Below are positions 16,711-25,414 of a DNA stretch of 43,685 bases, in pieces. The first letter of the stretch is position 1. Every line of letters starts with the position of its first letter. Made by a program: the position numbers and the translations under genes. This stretch comes from Brasilonema bromeliae SPC951. Its GTDB lineage: Bacteria; Cyanobacteriota; Cyanobacteriia; Cyanobacteriales; Nostocaceae. Below the pieces are notes generated by a model, which worked only from the letters and a program-made list of their open reading frames with translations, did not search any database and was not told where the DNA came from. The stretch covers positions 1 through 43,685 of the forward strand of contig NZ_QMEB01000016.1 of the NCBI RefSeq assembly GCF_012912135.1, written 5' to 3'.

Positions 16711-17562
16711 ATGTTTAACAGTACTATCAACAAAATATCTCAGTTGACATCTGAGTTAGGTTACAGAGCAGCACTCCTAAACCATGCAAGGAAATTGCCT
16801 GCTTTGGAAGAAAGCGATCGCGTGATTGTCGATACCCTCAAACGCGATGGAGTTTATGTGACAACACTCGAAAAGTTGGGACTTGGCTCTACATCTGCTC
16901 TTCTCAAAGCATCTTACAATCAACTATCTAGAATGACAGATGCAAGCAATAGCCACCTCACAAAAAGACTGCCGCAAATTTACACCGTTACAGATTTACC
17001 AGAATTTTCTCAGTGGGGACGGGAACAAAAGCTACTTAATATCATCGAGAATTACATCGGTCTTCCTGTTGCCTTTCAGGGCGTACATTTACGTAAAGAT
17101 TTTCCGAACGAAGATCAGTTTGGCACACTGTTATGGCATAAAGACTCAGAAGACCGTCGGATGCTCAAAATGATCATTTATTTGTCCGATGTAGAACAAA
17201 AACACGGTCCTTTTGAATATGTTCCGGTCTCTTTGACTTCTTTATACAGTCTCAATTATTACCGGATTTACTACAAGCTTTGGCAGTCAGGTTACTTAGG
17301 AATCACTGATGAACAGCTTAAGGAAGTCATCCCAGAAGACAAGTGGAAATCATGTCCAGGTCCAGCAGGTACTGTGATTTTTACAGATCCAAAAGTCGCT
17401 TTACACCACGGAACACTACGGACAGAAGAAAGACCAGCACTATTTTTTACTTACACTGCAAACCCACCGAAGAGACCAGAACTTTGCACCCAGTACTGGG
17501 ATGATACTTTTGCAAAACCAGAGTCCTATCAAGAAGCTGATTCTGTGACAGCTCTAAGATAG
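16711..17562 (+). CDS. Phytanoyl-CoA dioxygenase-like Fe(II)/2-oxoglutarate oxygenase
   Basis: 283 residues with the double-stranded beta-helix layout of PhyH-type oxygenases. The iron-binding facial triad is visible: H143-K-D145 in LWHKDSED and a distal His at 232/233 in VALHHGTLR; R241 in TEERPALFF would bind 2-oxoglutarate. Such enzymes hydroxylate or oxidise small molecules and modified sugars, releasing succinate. There is no signal peptide, so it should act in the cytoplasm on a nucleotide sugar, a lipid-linked intermediate or a substituent. Its place between glycosyltransferase and sugar-modifying genes supports a polysaccharide-tailoring role. The ATG at 16711 follows AAGG at long spacing. 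Specific substrate unknown. Confidence 0.82.
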   Translation: MFNSTINKISQLTSELGYRAALLNHARKLPALEESDRVIVDTLKRDGVYVTTLEKLGLGSTSALLKASYNQLSRMTDASNSHLTKRLPQIYTVTDLPEFSQWGREQKLLNIIENYIGLPVAFQGVHLRKDFPNEDQFGTLLWHKDSEDRRMLKMIIYLSDVEQKHGPFEYVPVSLTSLYSLNYYRIYYKLWQSGYLGITDEQLKEVIPEDKWKSCPGPAGTVIFTDPKVALHHGTLRTEERPALFFTYTANPPKRPELCTQYWDDTFAKPESYQEADSVTALR

Positions 17563-17605
17563 TGCGATTCTTCAGTTGAAGAATTTCTTTGTGTTTTAGT
17601 TTCCC

Positions 17606-17698
17606 TTGAAGCCCTTTTGGTGAGCAGTTGTCTGTCTTCGGGTTACCCTCGGTGCATAACGATCGCTGCTTGACCCCTACACCTCTACAGGGCTTCAA
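17606..17698. repeat. Inverted-repeat-bounded element between genes
   Basis: TTGAAGCCCT at 17606-17615 is the exact reverse complement of 17689-17698. GAGCAG/CTGCTT-type pairing continues inward, and the centre carries GGGTTACCCTC. The 93-base unit has no coding sense and resembles the small folded repeats found between genes in Nostocales. Confidence 0.4.
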
Positions 17699-17779
17699 AA
17701 AAAAGTTGCAAAAAACACGAAGAAAAATCCGAAATGACCCAGTGCCACTGTGTAGTTAAGATTTCAAGCGAGGTTACCC

Positions 17780-18331
17780 ATGATTTTTGTAGAAACTGAA
17801 CTGAAAGACGCGTACATCATTGAGCTAGAACAAAAGCAGGATCATCGTGGTTTCTTTGCCCGTACTTTCTGCGCTCAAGAATTTGAGGCACATGGTTTAA
17901 AGCCAACAGTTGCCCAATGCAATCTATCTTTTAACTACAAAAAAGGGACGCTGCGGGGCATGCATTATCAAACTCTACCAGCAGCAGAAACAAAATTAGT
18001 CCGGTGTACCCAAGGCGCTATCTATGACGTCATTATTGATATGCGTCCTGAGTCTCCAACTTACCTTCAATATATCGGTGTGGAATTAACTGCGGAAAAT
18101 CATCGCGCCTTATATGTTCCAGAAATGTTCGCTCACGGCTATCAAACACTAACAGACTCTGCTGAGGTCGCGTATCAGGTAGGAGAGTTTTACACAGCTG
18201 GATATGAGCGGGGGTTGCGCTACGATGATCCATTTTTCAATATTCAATGGCCATTGGAAGTAACTGACATTTCTGAAAAAGATAAAAATTGGCCTTTGAT
18301 GAAAATGATGAGCGTTGGAGGGAATGTTTAG
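17780..18331 (+). CDS. rfbC: dTDP-4-dehydrorhamnose 3,5-epimerase family protein
   Basis: 183 residues, a complete RmlC-type cupin. Family marks are DHRGFFARTF at 21-30, LRGMHYQ with the catalytic-base His at 62, K72 in TKLVRCTQGAIYDVIIDMR, ALYVPEMFAHGYQTL at 110-124, and AYQVGEFYTAGYERGLRYDDP, which holds the Tyr that acts as acid. Both catalytic residue types are therefore present and it should be active. The other dTDP-rhamnose genes (rmlA, rmlB, rmlD) are not in the window, so it may act on the CDP-sugar made from rfbF, or on dTDP-sugars made elsewhere. The ATG at 17780 has GAGG seven bases upstream. The SAF-domain gene follows after 82 bases. Confidence 0.92.
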   Translation: MIFVETELKDAYIIELEQKQDHRGFFARTFCAQEFEAHGLKPTVAQCNLSFNYKKGTLRGMHYQTLPAAETKLVRCTQGAIYDVIIDMRPESPTYLQYIGVELTAENHRALYVPEMFAHGYQTLTDSAEVAYQVGEFYTAGYERGLRYDDPFFNIQWPLEVTDISEKDKNWPLMKMMSVGGNV

Positions 18332-18413
18332 TTGTTAGTGGTGATCGAAAAAACGACTAATTAACAATCAACAACTAAGCAATTCGCAAATATTATTCAT
18401 AGGAGATTAACCA

Positions 18414-19724
18414 ATGATTATCGTAGATCGCGCCTTACAAGCTCGTGCTGAAGCAGGTAACCCCATCAAGGTTGGGATGATTGGTGCTGGGTTTATGGGA
18501 CGGGGAATTGCCAATCAGATTAAAAATTCCGTTCCTGGTATGGAGTTGGTTGCTATCTCCAACCGAAGTGTTGATGCAGCTAAGCGAGCATATTCGGAAG
18601 CAGGTATTGAAGATAGCAAAGTCGTTTCTACCGTCACCGAATTAGAAGAGGCGATCGCCCGCAATCAATACGCAGTCACTGAAGATCCAATGTTACTGTG
18701 TCGCGCCGAGGGGATCGATGCTCTGATTGAAGTGACAGGCGCAGTAGAATTTGGCGCTCATGTTGTGATGGAGGCGATCGCCCATCACAAGCACATCATT
18801 ATGATGAACGCCGAATTAGATGGTACCATCGGTTCTATTCTCAAAGTTTACGCTGACAAAGCAGGAGTTATCCTCACCGCTTGTGATGGGGATCAGCCAG
18901 GAGTGCAAATGAATCTCTACCGCTTCGTCAAGAGTATCGGCTTAACTCCACTGTTGTGTGGTAACATCAAAGGTTTACAAGATCCCTATCGCAATCCAAC
19001 AACACAGGAAGCATTTGCTAAGCGTTGGGGTCAAAAAGCTCATATGGTCACCAGCTTTGCCGATGGAACAAAGATATCCTTTGAGCAAGCAATAGTTGCT
19101 AACGCCACAGGTATGACAGTTGCCAAGCGGGGAATGCTGGGATACGACTTTAACGGTCATGTCGATGAAATGACCAAAATGTACGATGTCGAACAACTCA
19201 AAGAACTGGGCGGTATCGTTGATTACGTCGTTGGTGCAAAACCAGGTCCAGGGGTCTTTGTCTTTGGAACCCACGACGATCCCAAACAACGTCACTACCT
19301 CAACTTATACAAGTTAGGTGAAGGTCCGCTTTACAGCTTTTACACTCCTTATCACCTCTGTCACTTTGAGGTACCATTGTCTGTTGCTCGCGCTGTCCTT
19401 TTCCAAGATTACGTCTTAAGTCCTTTAGGTGGTCCTCTGGTAGATGTGATCACCACTGCCAAAATCGACCTCAAGGCTGGAGAAACCTTGGATGGCATTG
19501 GCTACTACATGACATATGGGCAATGTGAAAATTCCAACATCGTTCAAGAGCAAAACCTCTTACCAATCGGTCTTGCAGAAGGATGTCGCCTGAAGCGAGA
19601 TATTCCAAAAGACCAAGTCCTGACCTACGACGATGTAGAACTCCCTGAAGGTAGACTGTGCGACAAACTGCGAGCTGAGCAAAACGCTTATTTCACCAAA
19701 TCCAAAACTTTAGCAGCAGTTTAG
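18414..19724 (+). CDS. SAF-domain NAD(P)-dependent oxidoreductase
   Basis: 436 residues. The N-terminus is a homoserine-dehydrogenase-like Rossmann domain (VGMIGAGFMGRGIA, GAGFMG at 24-29), followed by NAELDGTIGSILKVYADKAG and the long central segment LLCGNIKGLQDPYRNPTTQE. The C-terminal part (about 347-412: IDLKAGETLDGIGYYMTYGQ to VLTYDDVEL) is a SAF domain of the kind also found in sialic acid synthase and antifreeze proteins. These two-domain proteins recur in surface-polysaccharide clusters, often beside cytidylyltransferases; their reaction is, to my knowledge, undefined. A role in oxidising or reducing a nucleotide-sugar intermediate is inference. The ATG at 18414 has a clear AGGAG. A CATACTTAAG copy lies 26 bases past the stop. 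Confidence 0.88.
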   Translation: MIIVDRALQARAEAGNPIKVGMIGAGFMGRGIANQIKNSVPGMELVAISNRSVDAAKRAYSEAGIEDSKVVSTVTELEEAIARNQYAVTEDPMLLCRAEGIDALIEVTGAVEFGAHVVMEAIAHHKHIIMMNAELDGTIGSILKVYADKAGVILTACDGDQPGVQMNLYRFVKSIGLTPLLCGNIKGLQDPYRNPTTQEAFAKRWGQKAHMVTSFADGTKISFEQAIVANATGMTVAKRGMLGYDFNGHVDEMTKMYDVEQLKELGGIVDYVVGAKPGPGVFVFGTHDDPKQRHYLNLYKLGEGPLYSFYTPYHLCHFEVPLSVARAVLFQDYVLSPLGGPLVDVITTAKIDLKAGETLDGIGYYMTYGQCENSNIVQEQNLLPIGLAEGCRLKRDIPKDQVLTYDDVELPEGRLCDKLRAEQNAYFTKSKTLAAV

Positions 19725-19795
19725 GTAATTTCGTTAACCGAAGTTAACTCATACTTAAGTTATGGTGTTGACTTCGGTAGCAAAAATAGCATACG

Positions 19796-20017
19796 TTGGG
19801 TAGTAAAGAATCTCTAGTCTTAAGCAAAACTTATGCATTAGTATTAGAAGCTTTTGCCCAAATGTCTGATTTCCATTTAACTATTTGTGGATCGATTAGT
19901 CAAGAAGAAGATTTTGTGAAAGCTTTTTATAAGGAACTTTATCAGAGTTATTGCAATACCCTATTTGGATCTTCTGGTATAACCTGTTGCCATTTAAGTT
20001 CTTTTTGCAATACTTAG
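19796..20017 (+). pseudogene. Decayed glycosyltransferase fragment
   Basis: In the frame read from about 19796 the peptide is LVLEAFAQMSDFHLTICGSI followed by SQEEDFVKAFYKELYQ. This is the donor-binding region of a GT4-like glycosyltransferase (LVLEAFA, LTICG and FYKELY are typical). There is a stop just upstream (19787-19789), no N-terminal half, and the similarity ends near 19950, after which the frame closes. Fragments in another frame continue to about 20160 without clear sense. It is therefore a remnant of a gene once placed between the SAF-domain gene and the GT4 at 20318. A short functional protein is unlikely. Confidence 0.5.
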
Positions 20018-20317
20018 CTCACGATCACCGACTGTGTATCAGTTCTGTTCATCAACAAAAAAAGCTATTAGCCAATAAAAATCTCAAGTTCTCAATTTAC
20101 CCAATGGGTTACTCATTTCTTTCTTTCTTCTCTCCTTACGAAATATTTATTAAAAATTAACACTTCTTAATCACGTTTTAGTATCTTGAGAACAAGTAGG
20201 GGCTTGAATCAGATTTGCATTTAGAGTCTGTGAACTGTTAACTGTCGGTGCAGTATTCGGAGCAAACCTATCACCACTTGTAGATAGTTGTATGGAGTCA
20301 ATACATTAAGGATTCAT

Positions 20318-21403
20318 ATGAAAATTGCCTTGGTGCATGATTATTTAACCCAGAAAGGAGGGGCAGAGCGCGTTTTCGAGTTACTCTGTAAGCGCTACCC
20401 CCAAGCAGATGTTTTTACTTCCTTATACGACCCCGAAAAAACCATTGACATTGGTGAGCGCATTGTCAACACAACCTTCCTGCAAAATATTCCAGGAGCA
20501 GCGAAGTATTTTAGGTTGATGGCTCCCTTATATTTTCCAGCCTTTCGCGCCTTAGATTTGCAAGACTACGACCTTATTATCAGCAGTAGCACAAGCTTTG
20601 CCAAAGCAGTGCGAAAGAACCAAAAGAGCCGCCATATTTGCTTTTGTCATAACATTACCCGTTTTTTGTGGGACACAGAAACTTATTTACGTGAGTACGG
20701 AGATTATCGATATTTTGCTCCATTAATCGACCAAGTTTTTGAAATGATGAGAAAGGTAGACCTTGCCTATGCACAGGAACCTGACCTTTACATTGCTAAC
20801 TCCAGTATTGTAGCTCGTCGGATTAAAAGTACTTACGGCAAAGAAGCCATTGTTATTAACTATCCGATTGACACCAGTAAATTTGTTTTTTCAGATACAA
20901 AAGAAGAATTTTATCTTGCCTCGGCTCGGATGATCAGCTACAAGCGTCTTGATATAATAGTCGAAGCTTTTAACTGGCTGGGATGGCGGTTGCTGATATC
21001 AGGAAATGGTCCAGAAAGGGAGAGGTTAAAGTCTAAAGCATTATCCAATATTGAGTTTTTAGGACACGTAACTGATATACAACGCACTCAGTTGTTTTCT
21101 AAAGCAAAGTCTGTTATAGTTGCAGCCCTAGAAGATTATGGTTTAGTTCCAGTAGAGGCCAATGCTAGTGGAACACCTGTCATCGCTTTTGGAGCGGGTG
21201 GGGTATTAGATACTCAAATACCTGGTAAAACAGGAGTCTTTTTTCAGAAACAAACACCCGAATCACTCAATCGTGCACTACTAGAAGCCAGGGAAATCTA
21301 TTGGGATTACAACAACATCCGTAATCATGCAGTGGCAAACTTTTCCGAGGAAGCTTTCTTTAACAAAGTTGAGCAAGTTATTGAGCAAGCTTGTACTGTG
21401 TAA
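20318..21403 (+). CDS. Glycosyltransferase family 4 (WbaZ-like)
   Basis: 361 residues, GT-B fold. The start MKIALVHDYLTQKGGAERVFELL is the classic N-terminal domain with the glycine-rich loop. SSSTSFAKAVRKN, CFCHNITRFLWDTETYLREYG and SYKRLDIIVEAFNWLG follow. The donor-site motif is EDYGLVPVEANASGTPVIAFGAGG (the two Glu of the ExxxxxxxE motif are present). The ATG at 20318 is preceded by AAGGA at five bases; an upstream in-frame TTG at 20288 has no support. It ends 41 bases before the wzc-like gene, so the two are probably one transcript. A mannosyl or rhamnosyl transferase role is likely from family resemblance but not certain. Confidence 0.93.
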   Translation: MKIALVHDYLTQKGGAERVFELLCKRYPQADVFTSLYDPEKTIDIGERIVNTTFLQNIPGAAKYFRLMAPLYFPAFRALDLQDYDLIISSSTSFAKAVRKNQKSRHICFCHNITRFLWDTETYLREYGDYRYFAPLIDQVFEMMRKVDLAYAQEPDLYIANSSIVARRIKSTYGKEAIVINYPIDTSKFVFSDTKEEFYLASARMISYKRLDIIVEAFNWLGWRLLISGNGPERERLKSKALSNIEFLGHVTDIQRTQLFSKAKSVIVAALEDYGLVPVEANASGTPVIAFGAGGVLDTQIPGKTGVFFQKQTPESLNRALLEAREIYWDYNNIRNHAVANFSEEAFFNKVEQVIEQACTV

Positions 21404-21444
21404 ATACATTATTCATTTAATTTGTTAGCTGAGGGATAGTAAAA

Positions 21445-23688
21445 GTGGTTCAGAGCAGTCTTAGTCCATACGGAAATCCAGTTACTGAGTCAGAACCGGG
21501 TTACGGACAACTATTTGCGGTTTTAATACGGAGATTTCCTTGGTTTTTGGCAGCATTTGTGGCTTCTGTTGCCGTTGCAGGTGTGATGACAAAAAAAACA
21601 GCTCCTACCTATAGAAGCTCAATGCAGCTGTTGGTAGAACCTAACTATCAAGGAAAGAAAGAAGGTGGTGGTGTAGACAGTCAGTTTACCGAACCTACTG
21701 TTCAGGTAGACGCTGCAACCCAACTGAGCTTGATGCAAAGTTCTCCTCTGCTTAAAAAAGCAGTTACTGAACTCAAGTCCAAATATCCAGACATGACCGT
21801 AGGTCAGTTAAAAAGTTCTTTGGTTTTAAGTCAAATTAAAAACAAAGACGATAATGTTGCTACTAAAATATTTCAGGTGCAATATACTGAGAAAGACCCA
21901 GTAAAAACACATAAGGCTCTGCAAGCAATTCAGAAAGTTTATTTAGCTTACAACATTCAGCAGCAGAATGAGCGTTTAAAAAAAGGGCTTAAAGTTATTA
22001 GACAACAGTTAGACGAAGCAAGAAATGATGTCAAGAAGGCTGATGGTGAGTTACGAGACTTTCGCACAGGGAAGAATATTACAGGGAAGAATCTTATAGA
22101 TCCAGAGACACAGGCAAAAGCTACACAAGACGAATTGACCAGGATTGTGCAAGAGCGTGGCACAGCTCGTTCTCTGTATAAAGAAGCTGAAGCTACGTAC
22201 AAAAATATACAAAAGCAACTTCAAAGTACACCACAGAATGCCCTTGTCGAAGCTCGTCTGAGTCAGTCTACTCGTTATCAAGGACTACTGAACGAAATTC
22301 AAAAAACAGAACTGGCTCTAGCACAAGAACGCTTGCGCTTTACAGAGGAAGCTCCAAGTGTGCAGAAATTGGCAGGTCAACTTCAAAGTCAAAAGGCACT
22401 ATTGCAGGAAGAGCAAAGACGAACCTTAGGGGCAGAGTCTGCTCAAGCAATTAGCCAAGCACCGTCTCTCCTACAACAAGGACAGAAGAGCGCAATTGAC
22501 CTCAACCTTGCTGCGAAGTTAGTGGACACACAAACAACAATGCTGTCTTTAAGCGCAAAAGACGAAGTTCTGGCGAAGAAAGAGCAAGAACTACGTGAGC
22601 AACTCACAAAATTTCCCAAGTTGTTAGCTGAGTACGGTCGCCTACAGCCGCAAGTACAACTGAGCCGGGAAAGATTGCAGGAACTTTTGAAAGCAGAACA
22701 GCGATTACGGCAAGAAATTGCCAAGGGAGGATTTAACTGGGAAATCGTGGAAGAACCCCAAGAAGGTATACGCCAGGGTCCCAACGAACAGCAGAATCTA
22801 ATGTTAGGTGCAGTGGTTGGGTTGATGTTAGGAGGTATTGCTGCGTTTGTCCGTGAAGCGGCTGATGATTCAGTTCACACCACAGCTGAGTTGGAGAGGC
22901 AGGTTGCTTTACCGATATTGGGAACAACTCCCAAGTTACCACCTGCTAAAACCAGAGAATCAGTTATCAAGTTACCATTTGGTAAGCCAGATGTCCCTGC
23001 CCCTTGGACAATTCAGGTATTGCAATCTTCACCGCGTTGGGAATCGCTAGATCTGATTTATAAAAACATTGAACTTTTGAACTCTGTTGCTTCGTTCAAA
23101 TCTTTGATGATTACCTCAGCTTTATCAGATGACGGTAAGTCAGGTCTGGCATTGGGCTTAGCAATGAGCGCAGCTCGTTTACATAAACGGGTACTGCTGA
23201 TTGATGCCAACCTACGTGAACCCAGCCTGCACAAACAGCTAAATCTTCCTAACGAACAGGGGCTTTCAACTCTATTAGCAAGTGAGGTCACAATACCTAA
23301 TCAGATTAGTATCCAATCCTCAGGCTCATCCTATATCGACATTTTGACCGCAGGACCAACACCTGCTGATCCAGCTAATCTGCTAAGTTCCCCTCGGATG
23401 CAGCAATTAATGGCAACATTTGAGAATAACTATGATTTGGTACTTGTAGATTCAACCCCAGTTCTTGGCTTAGTTGATGCGATGCTTACGGCCTCATCTT
23501 GTCGTGGCGTGGTTATGGTAGCTAGCATAGGTAGAGTGACTCGAACTCAACTCACACAAGCTACAGCCATGTTGAGCCGGTTAAACTTACTTGGAGTTGT
23601 GGCAAATGGGGTCTCAAACTCTAGTAGTACATTTGTGCCATATACACATCAACAACGATTTGCACTGCAACAAGCTGTAGAGAAATAA
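21445..23688 (+). CDS. Wzc-like polysaccharide co-polymerase / BY-kinase domain protein
   Basis: 747 residues. A first membrane helix is near 31-48, an outer region with long coiled coil spans 175-430, a second helix is near 451-468, and a cytoplasmic ATPase domain lies at 520-720. In the latter, Walker A is ALSDDGKS (559-566), Walker A' is VLLIDANLREP (D587) and Walker B is LVLVDSTP (D669). This is the layout of Wzc/PCP-2a proteins that set chain length and couple polymerisation to export. The C-terminus lacks the usual tyrosine cluster: only Y733 occurs in the last 25 residues. Autophosphorylation control may therefore be absent or reduced. The start is a GTG with GAGGGA upstream. A strong intrinsic terminator follows. 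Confidence 0.93.
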   Translation: MVQSSLSPYGNPVTESEPGYGQLFAVLIRRFPWFLAAFVASVAVAGVMTKKTAPTYRSSMQLLVEPNYQGKKEGGGVDSQFTEPTVQVDAATQLSLMQSSPLLKKAVTELKSKYPDMTVGQLKSSLVLSQIKNKDDNVATKIFQVQYTEKDPVKTHKALQAIQKVYLAYNIQQQNERLKKGLKVIRQQLDEARNDVKKADGELRDFRTGKNITGKNLIDPETQAKATQDELTRIVQERGTARSLYKEAEATYKNIQKQLQSTPQNALVEARLSQSTRYQGLLNEIQKTELALAQERLRFTEEAPSVQKLAGQLQSQKALLQEEQRRTLGAESAQAISQAPSLLQQGQKSAIDLNLAAKLVDTQTTMLSLSAKDEVLAKKEQELREQLTKFPKLLAEYGRLQPQVQLSRERLQELLKAEQRLRQEIAKGGFNWEIVEEPQEGIRQGPNEQQNLMLGAVVGLMLGGIAAFVREAADDSVHTTAELERQVALPILGTTPKLPPAKTRESVIKLPFGKPDVPAPWTIQVLQSSPRWESLDLIYKNIELLNSVASFKSLMITSALSDDGKSGLALGLAMSAARLHKRVLLIDANLREPSLHKQLNLPNEQGLSTLLASEVTIPNQISIQSSGSSYIDILTAGPTPADPANLLSSPRMQQLMATFENNYDLVLVDSTPVLGLVDAMLTASSCRGVVMVASIGRVTRTQLTQATAMLSRLNLLGVVANGVSNSSSTFVPYTHQQRFALQQAVEK

Positions 23689-23781
23689 AACTACGCCACA
23701 GCTTGGTGCAAGGCGCACACTGCCTGAATATGCCTGGCTTGACTAACGAGAACGAACGCACAACCAAAAATATAAATAAAG

Positions 23782-23823
23782 CGGCACATGCTACCTAGAA
23801 AAGCATATGCCGTATTTTTTCTT
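23782..23823 (+). terminator. Strong intrinsic terminator after the wzc-like gene
   Basis: CGGCACATGCT (23782-23792) pairs with AGCATATGCCG (23802-23812) with one mismatch around a 9-base loop, and TATTTTTTCTT follows directly. It lies 94 bases after the wzc stop codon and should separate the upstream operon from hepC. Confidence 0.8.
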
Positions 23824-24191
23824 AGTAGCGGCAGGAGTTTAACCCTCCTACTCCTCGTCACACCGATGGTATGAAGAGGTTTCTTAGAAAGCTGTGGGCT
23901 TTCTGCTTCAATTTTTTTGAGAATTTCCGGCGTCTTTAGACGCGGAGATTCTTGGGCTTCAGTTGCCATTAAGTAGACCGACTGGAAAAAAAACCGAGCC
24001 AGCACGCCACTTACGTCTGTCGAGAAAGGTCAATGCAGTGGTGGGTCTAATATTTAACTAGTTTTGTCCCAAAATCTCTCGTACAGGTAGTCAAGTCCCA
24101 GAGAGTACAGGACTTGCGCTGGCTTGGCTTTTTTCTGTCTATGTGTTTAGTCACTTTTGGTATAAGTAGCTCAACTTAATTATCTGTTTTT

Positions 24192-24327
24192 GTTCGCGCA
24201 GCGTCTCCGTATCTCCTCTGGAGGCGCCCTCGTTGCAAAGCGACACGCTGAATGCAGCGGAAGGTTTTTCCGTAAGCGCAAAGCGTGCCACTAGGCATAC
24301 GCGAGTGCGTGTCCAAAGGACATAGGT
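24192..24327. repeat. GC-rich Nostocales-type repeat block
   Basis: The block begins TTCGCGCAGCGTCTCCG and contains CTCTGGAGGCGCCCTCG, GCGCAAAGCGTGCC and GCATACGCGAGTGCGTG. These are GCG-rich palindromic pieces very unlike the flanking AT-rich DNA. The style matches dispersed intergenic repeats of filamentous cyanobacteria. Confidence 0.5.
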
Positions 24328-24926
24328 TGCTGGATCTTTACACAGGTTTTACCCAACCCGACAGTAATTGTGGTTAAAATAGTCAAATTCTCATTTTCTC
24401 TTCCCACAACAACAGCACGCTTGGAGTGCATTGTGGCAGCGCAAGTTACCAACTGTCTCGTGCCTTCTTTGACGTAAGTAATTAAGCAGATTTGGTATTA
24501 ATTAAAAGACAAAATGTTAATTGTTTATTGTGTATTATGATATTTAAAGGCAGAGTATATAACTATCTTTTCCCAAAGAGCACAATCAAAGTCTATCGTA
24601 CATCAAACTACTTACGGACAAGAGAAATAATTTTGTCTTAATACGTCTTGTTCTATTGATAAAATAAAAGTTAATAAATCATATATGCTCCTTTTACTCA
24701 TAATAAGTTTATTAGAGAAGATATCAAAAGATTTGGGCGAATATAATTCCCTACTAGACAAATGAACTCCGTCCGCGCGGAAAGCAAGAAAAATCATGAC
24801 TTTCAATGCCGTACATGCGGCTTTTGAGTGTATCGGGACGAATAGAATTCGCTCCGTAAAGTAAAAAATCAGGCTTGAAGAGATATTTTATTAGAAGTAT
24901 TGGAACTCAAATTTATATCAGCGTAT

Positions 24927-24951
24927 AATTTGAGTGCTTTGCACTCAAATT
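24927..24951 (+). terminator. Perfect 11-bp hairpin with T-rich tail
   Basis: AATTTGAGTGC (24927-24937) is the exact reverse complement of 24941-24951, with a TTT loop. Several T residues follow (TTTGAGTTTG). It lies about 460 bases before hepC and could act as an attenuator or as the end of a short RNA. Confidence 0.4.
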
Positions 24952-25414
24952 TTTGAGTTTGTGTCTTTTGATTAGTTGTGATAGCTATGCTTTTTTTTAA
25001 CAAGATTTCAAATTACGTACGGTGACAAGGAAGGGTCTTATTTCGTAATTACACAAGCTATCTTATTCATAAGAACTTAATAATTATCGGAAAAACGTCC
25101 TTGCTCTTTAAAGACTAAATAAAGATCTCTATATGTAGCGGTTCGTCTTATATGCTAGATATTAAATCCCCCTAAAAAACACAAGAGTGAAGTTTCTGAG
25201 ATTATCTGAAAACTACTATTGTTGTATGATATACATTTCTGGTAAAGAATAATTAACCAAGATGTGCAATTGTTAATAGGGATAATTGTGTTATCTTTTT
25301 GCACTCGATTACTCCATGTTTTGGAGTAAAGAGCAAGATCCATCTAGGACTCTTTGGCAATAGCCGCCTTAAATATTAGGTCAGCAATCTACTATAGTAT
25401 GAGCGAAGATACAT

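Larger units (their letters stand above)
23824..25414. other. 1.6-kb gene-free stretch upstream of hepC
   Basis: No supported gene lies between the wzc terminator and hepC. It holds a GC-rich repeat at 24192-24327, AT-rich DNA from about 24480, and a hairpin at 24927-24951. A minus-strand frame at 23691-24005 overlaps the terminator and has no ribosome binding site, so I reject it. The length suggests a large control region for hepC, a lost gene, or both. I saw no GTA-N8-TAC NtcA site by eye. Confidence 0.5.

Noticed and set aside
23691-24005. Minus-strand frame of 104 codons after the wzc-like gene
   Set aside because: It runs through the intrinsic terminator hairpin, has no ribosome binding site and its C-terminal half has no protein-like pattern.
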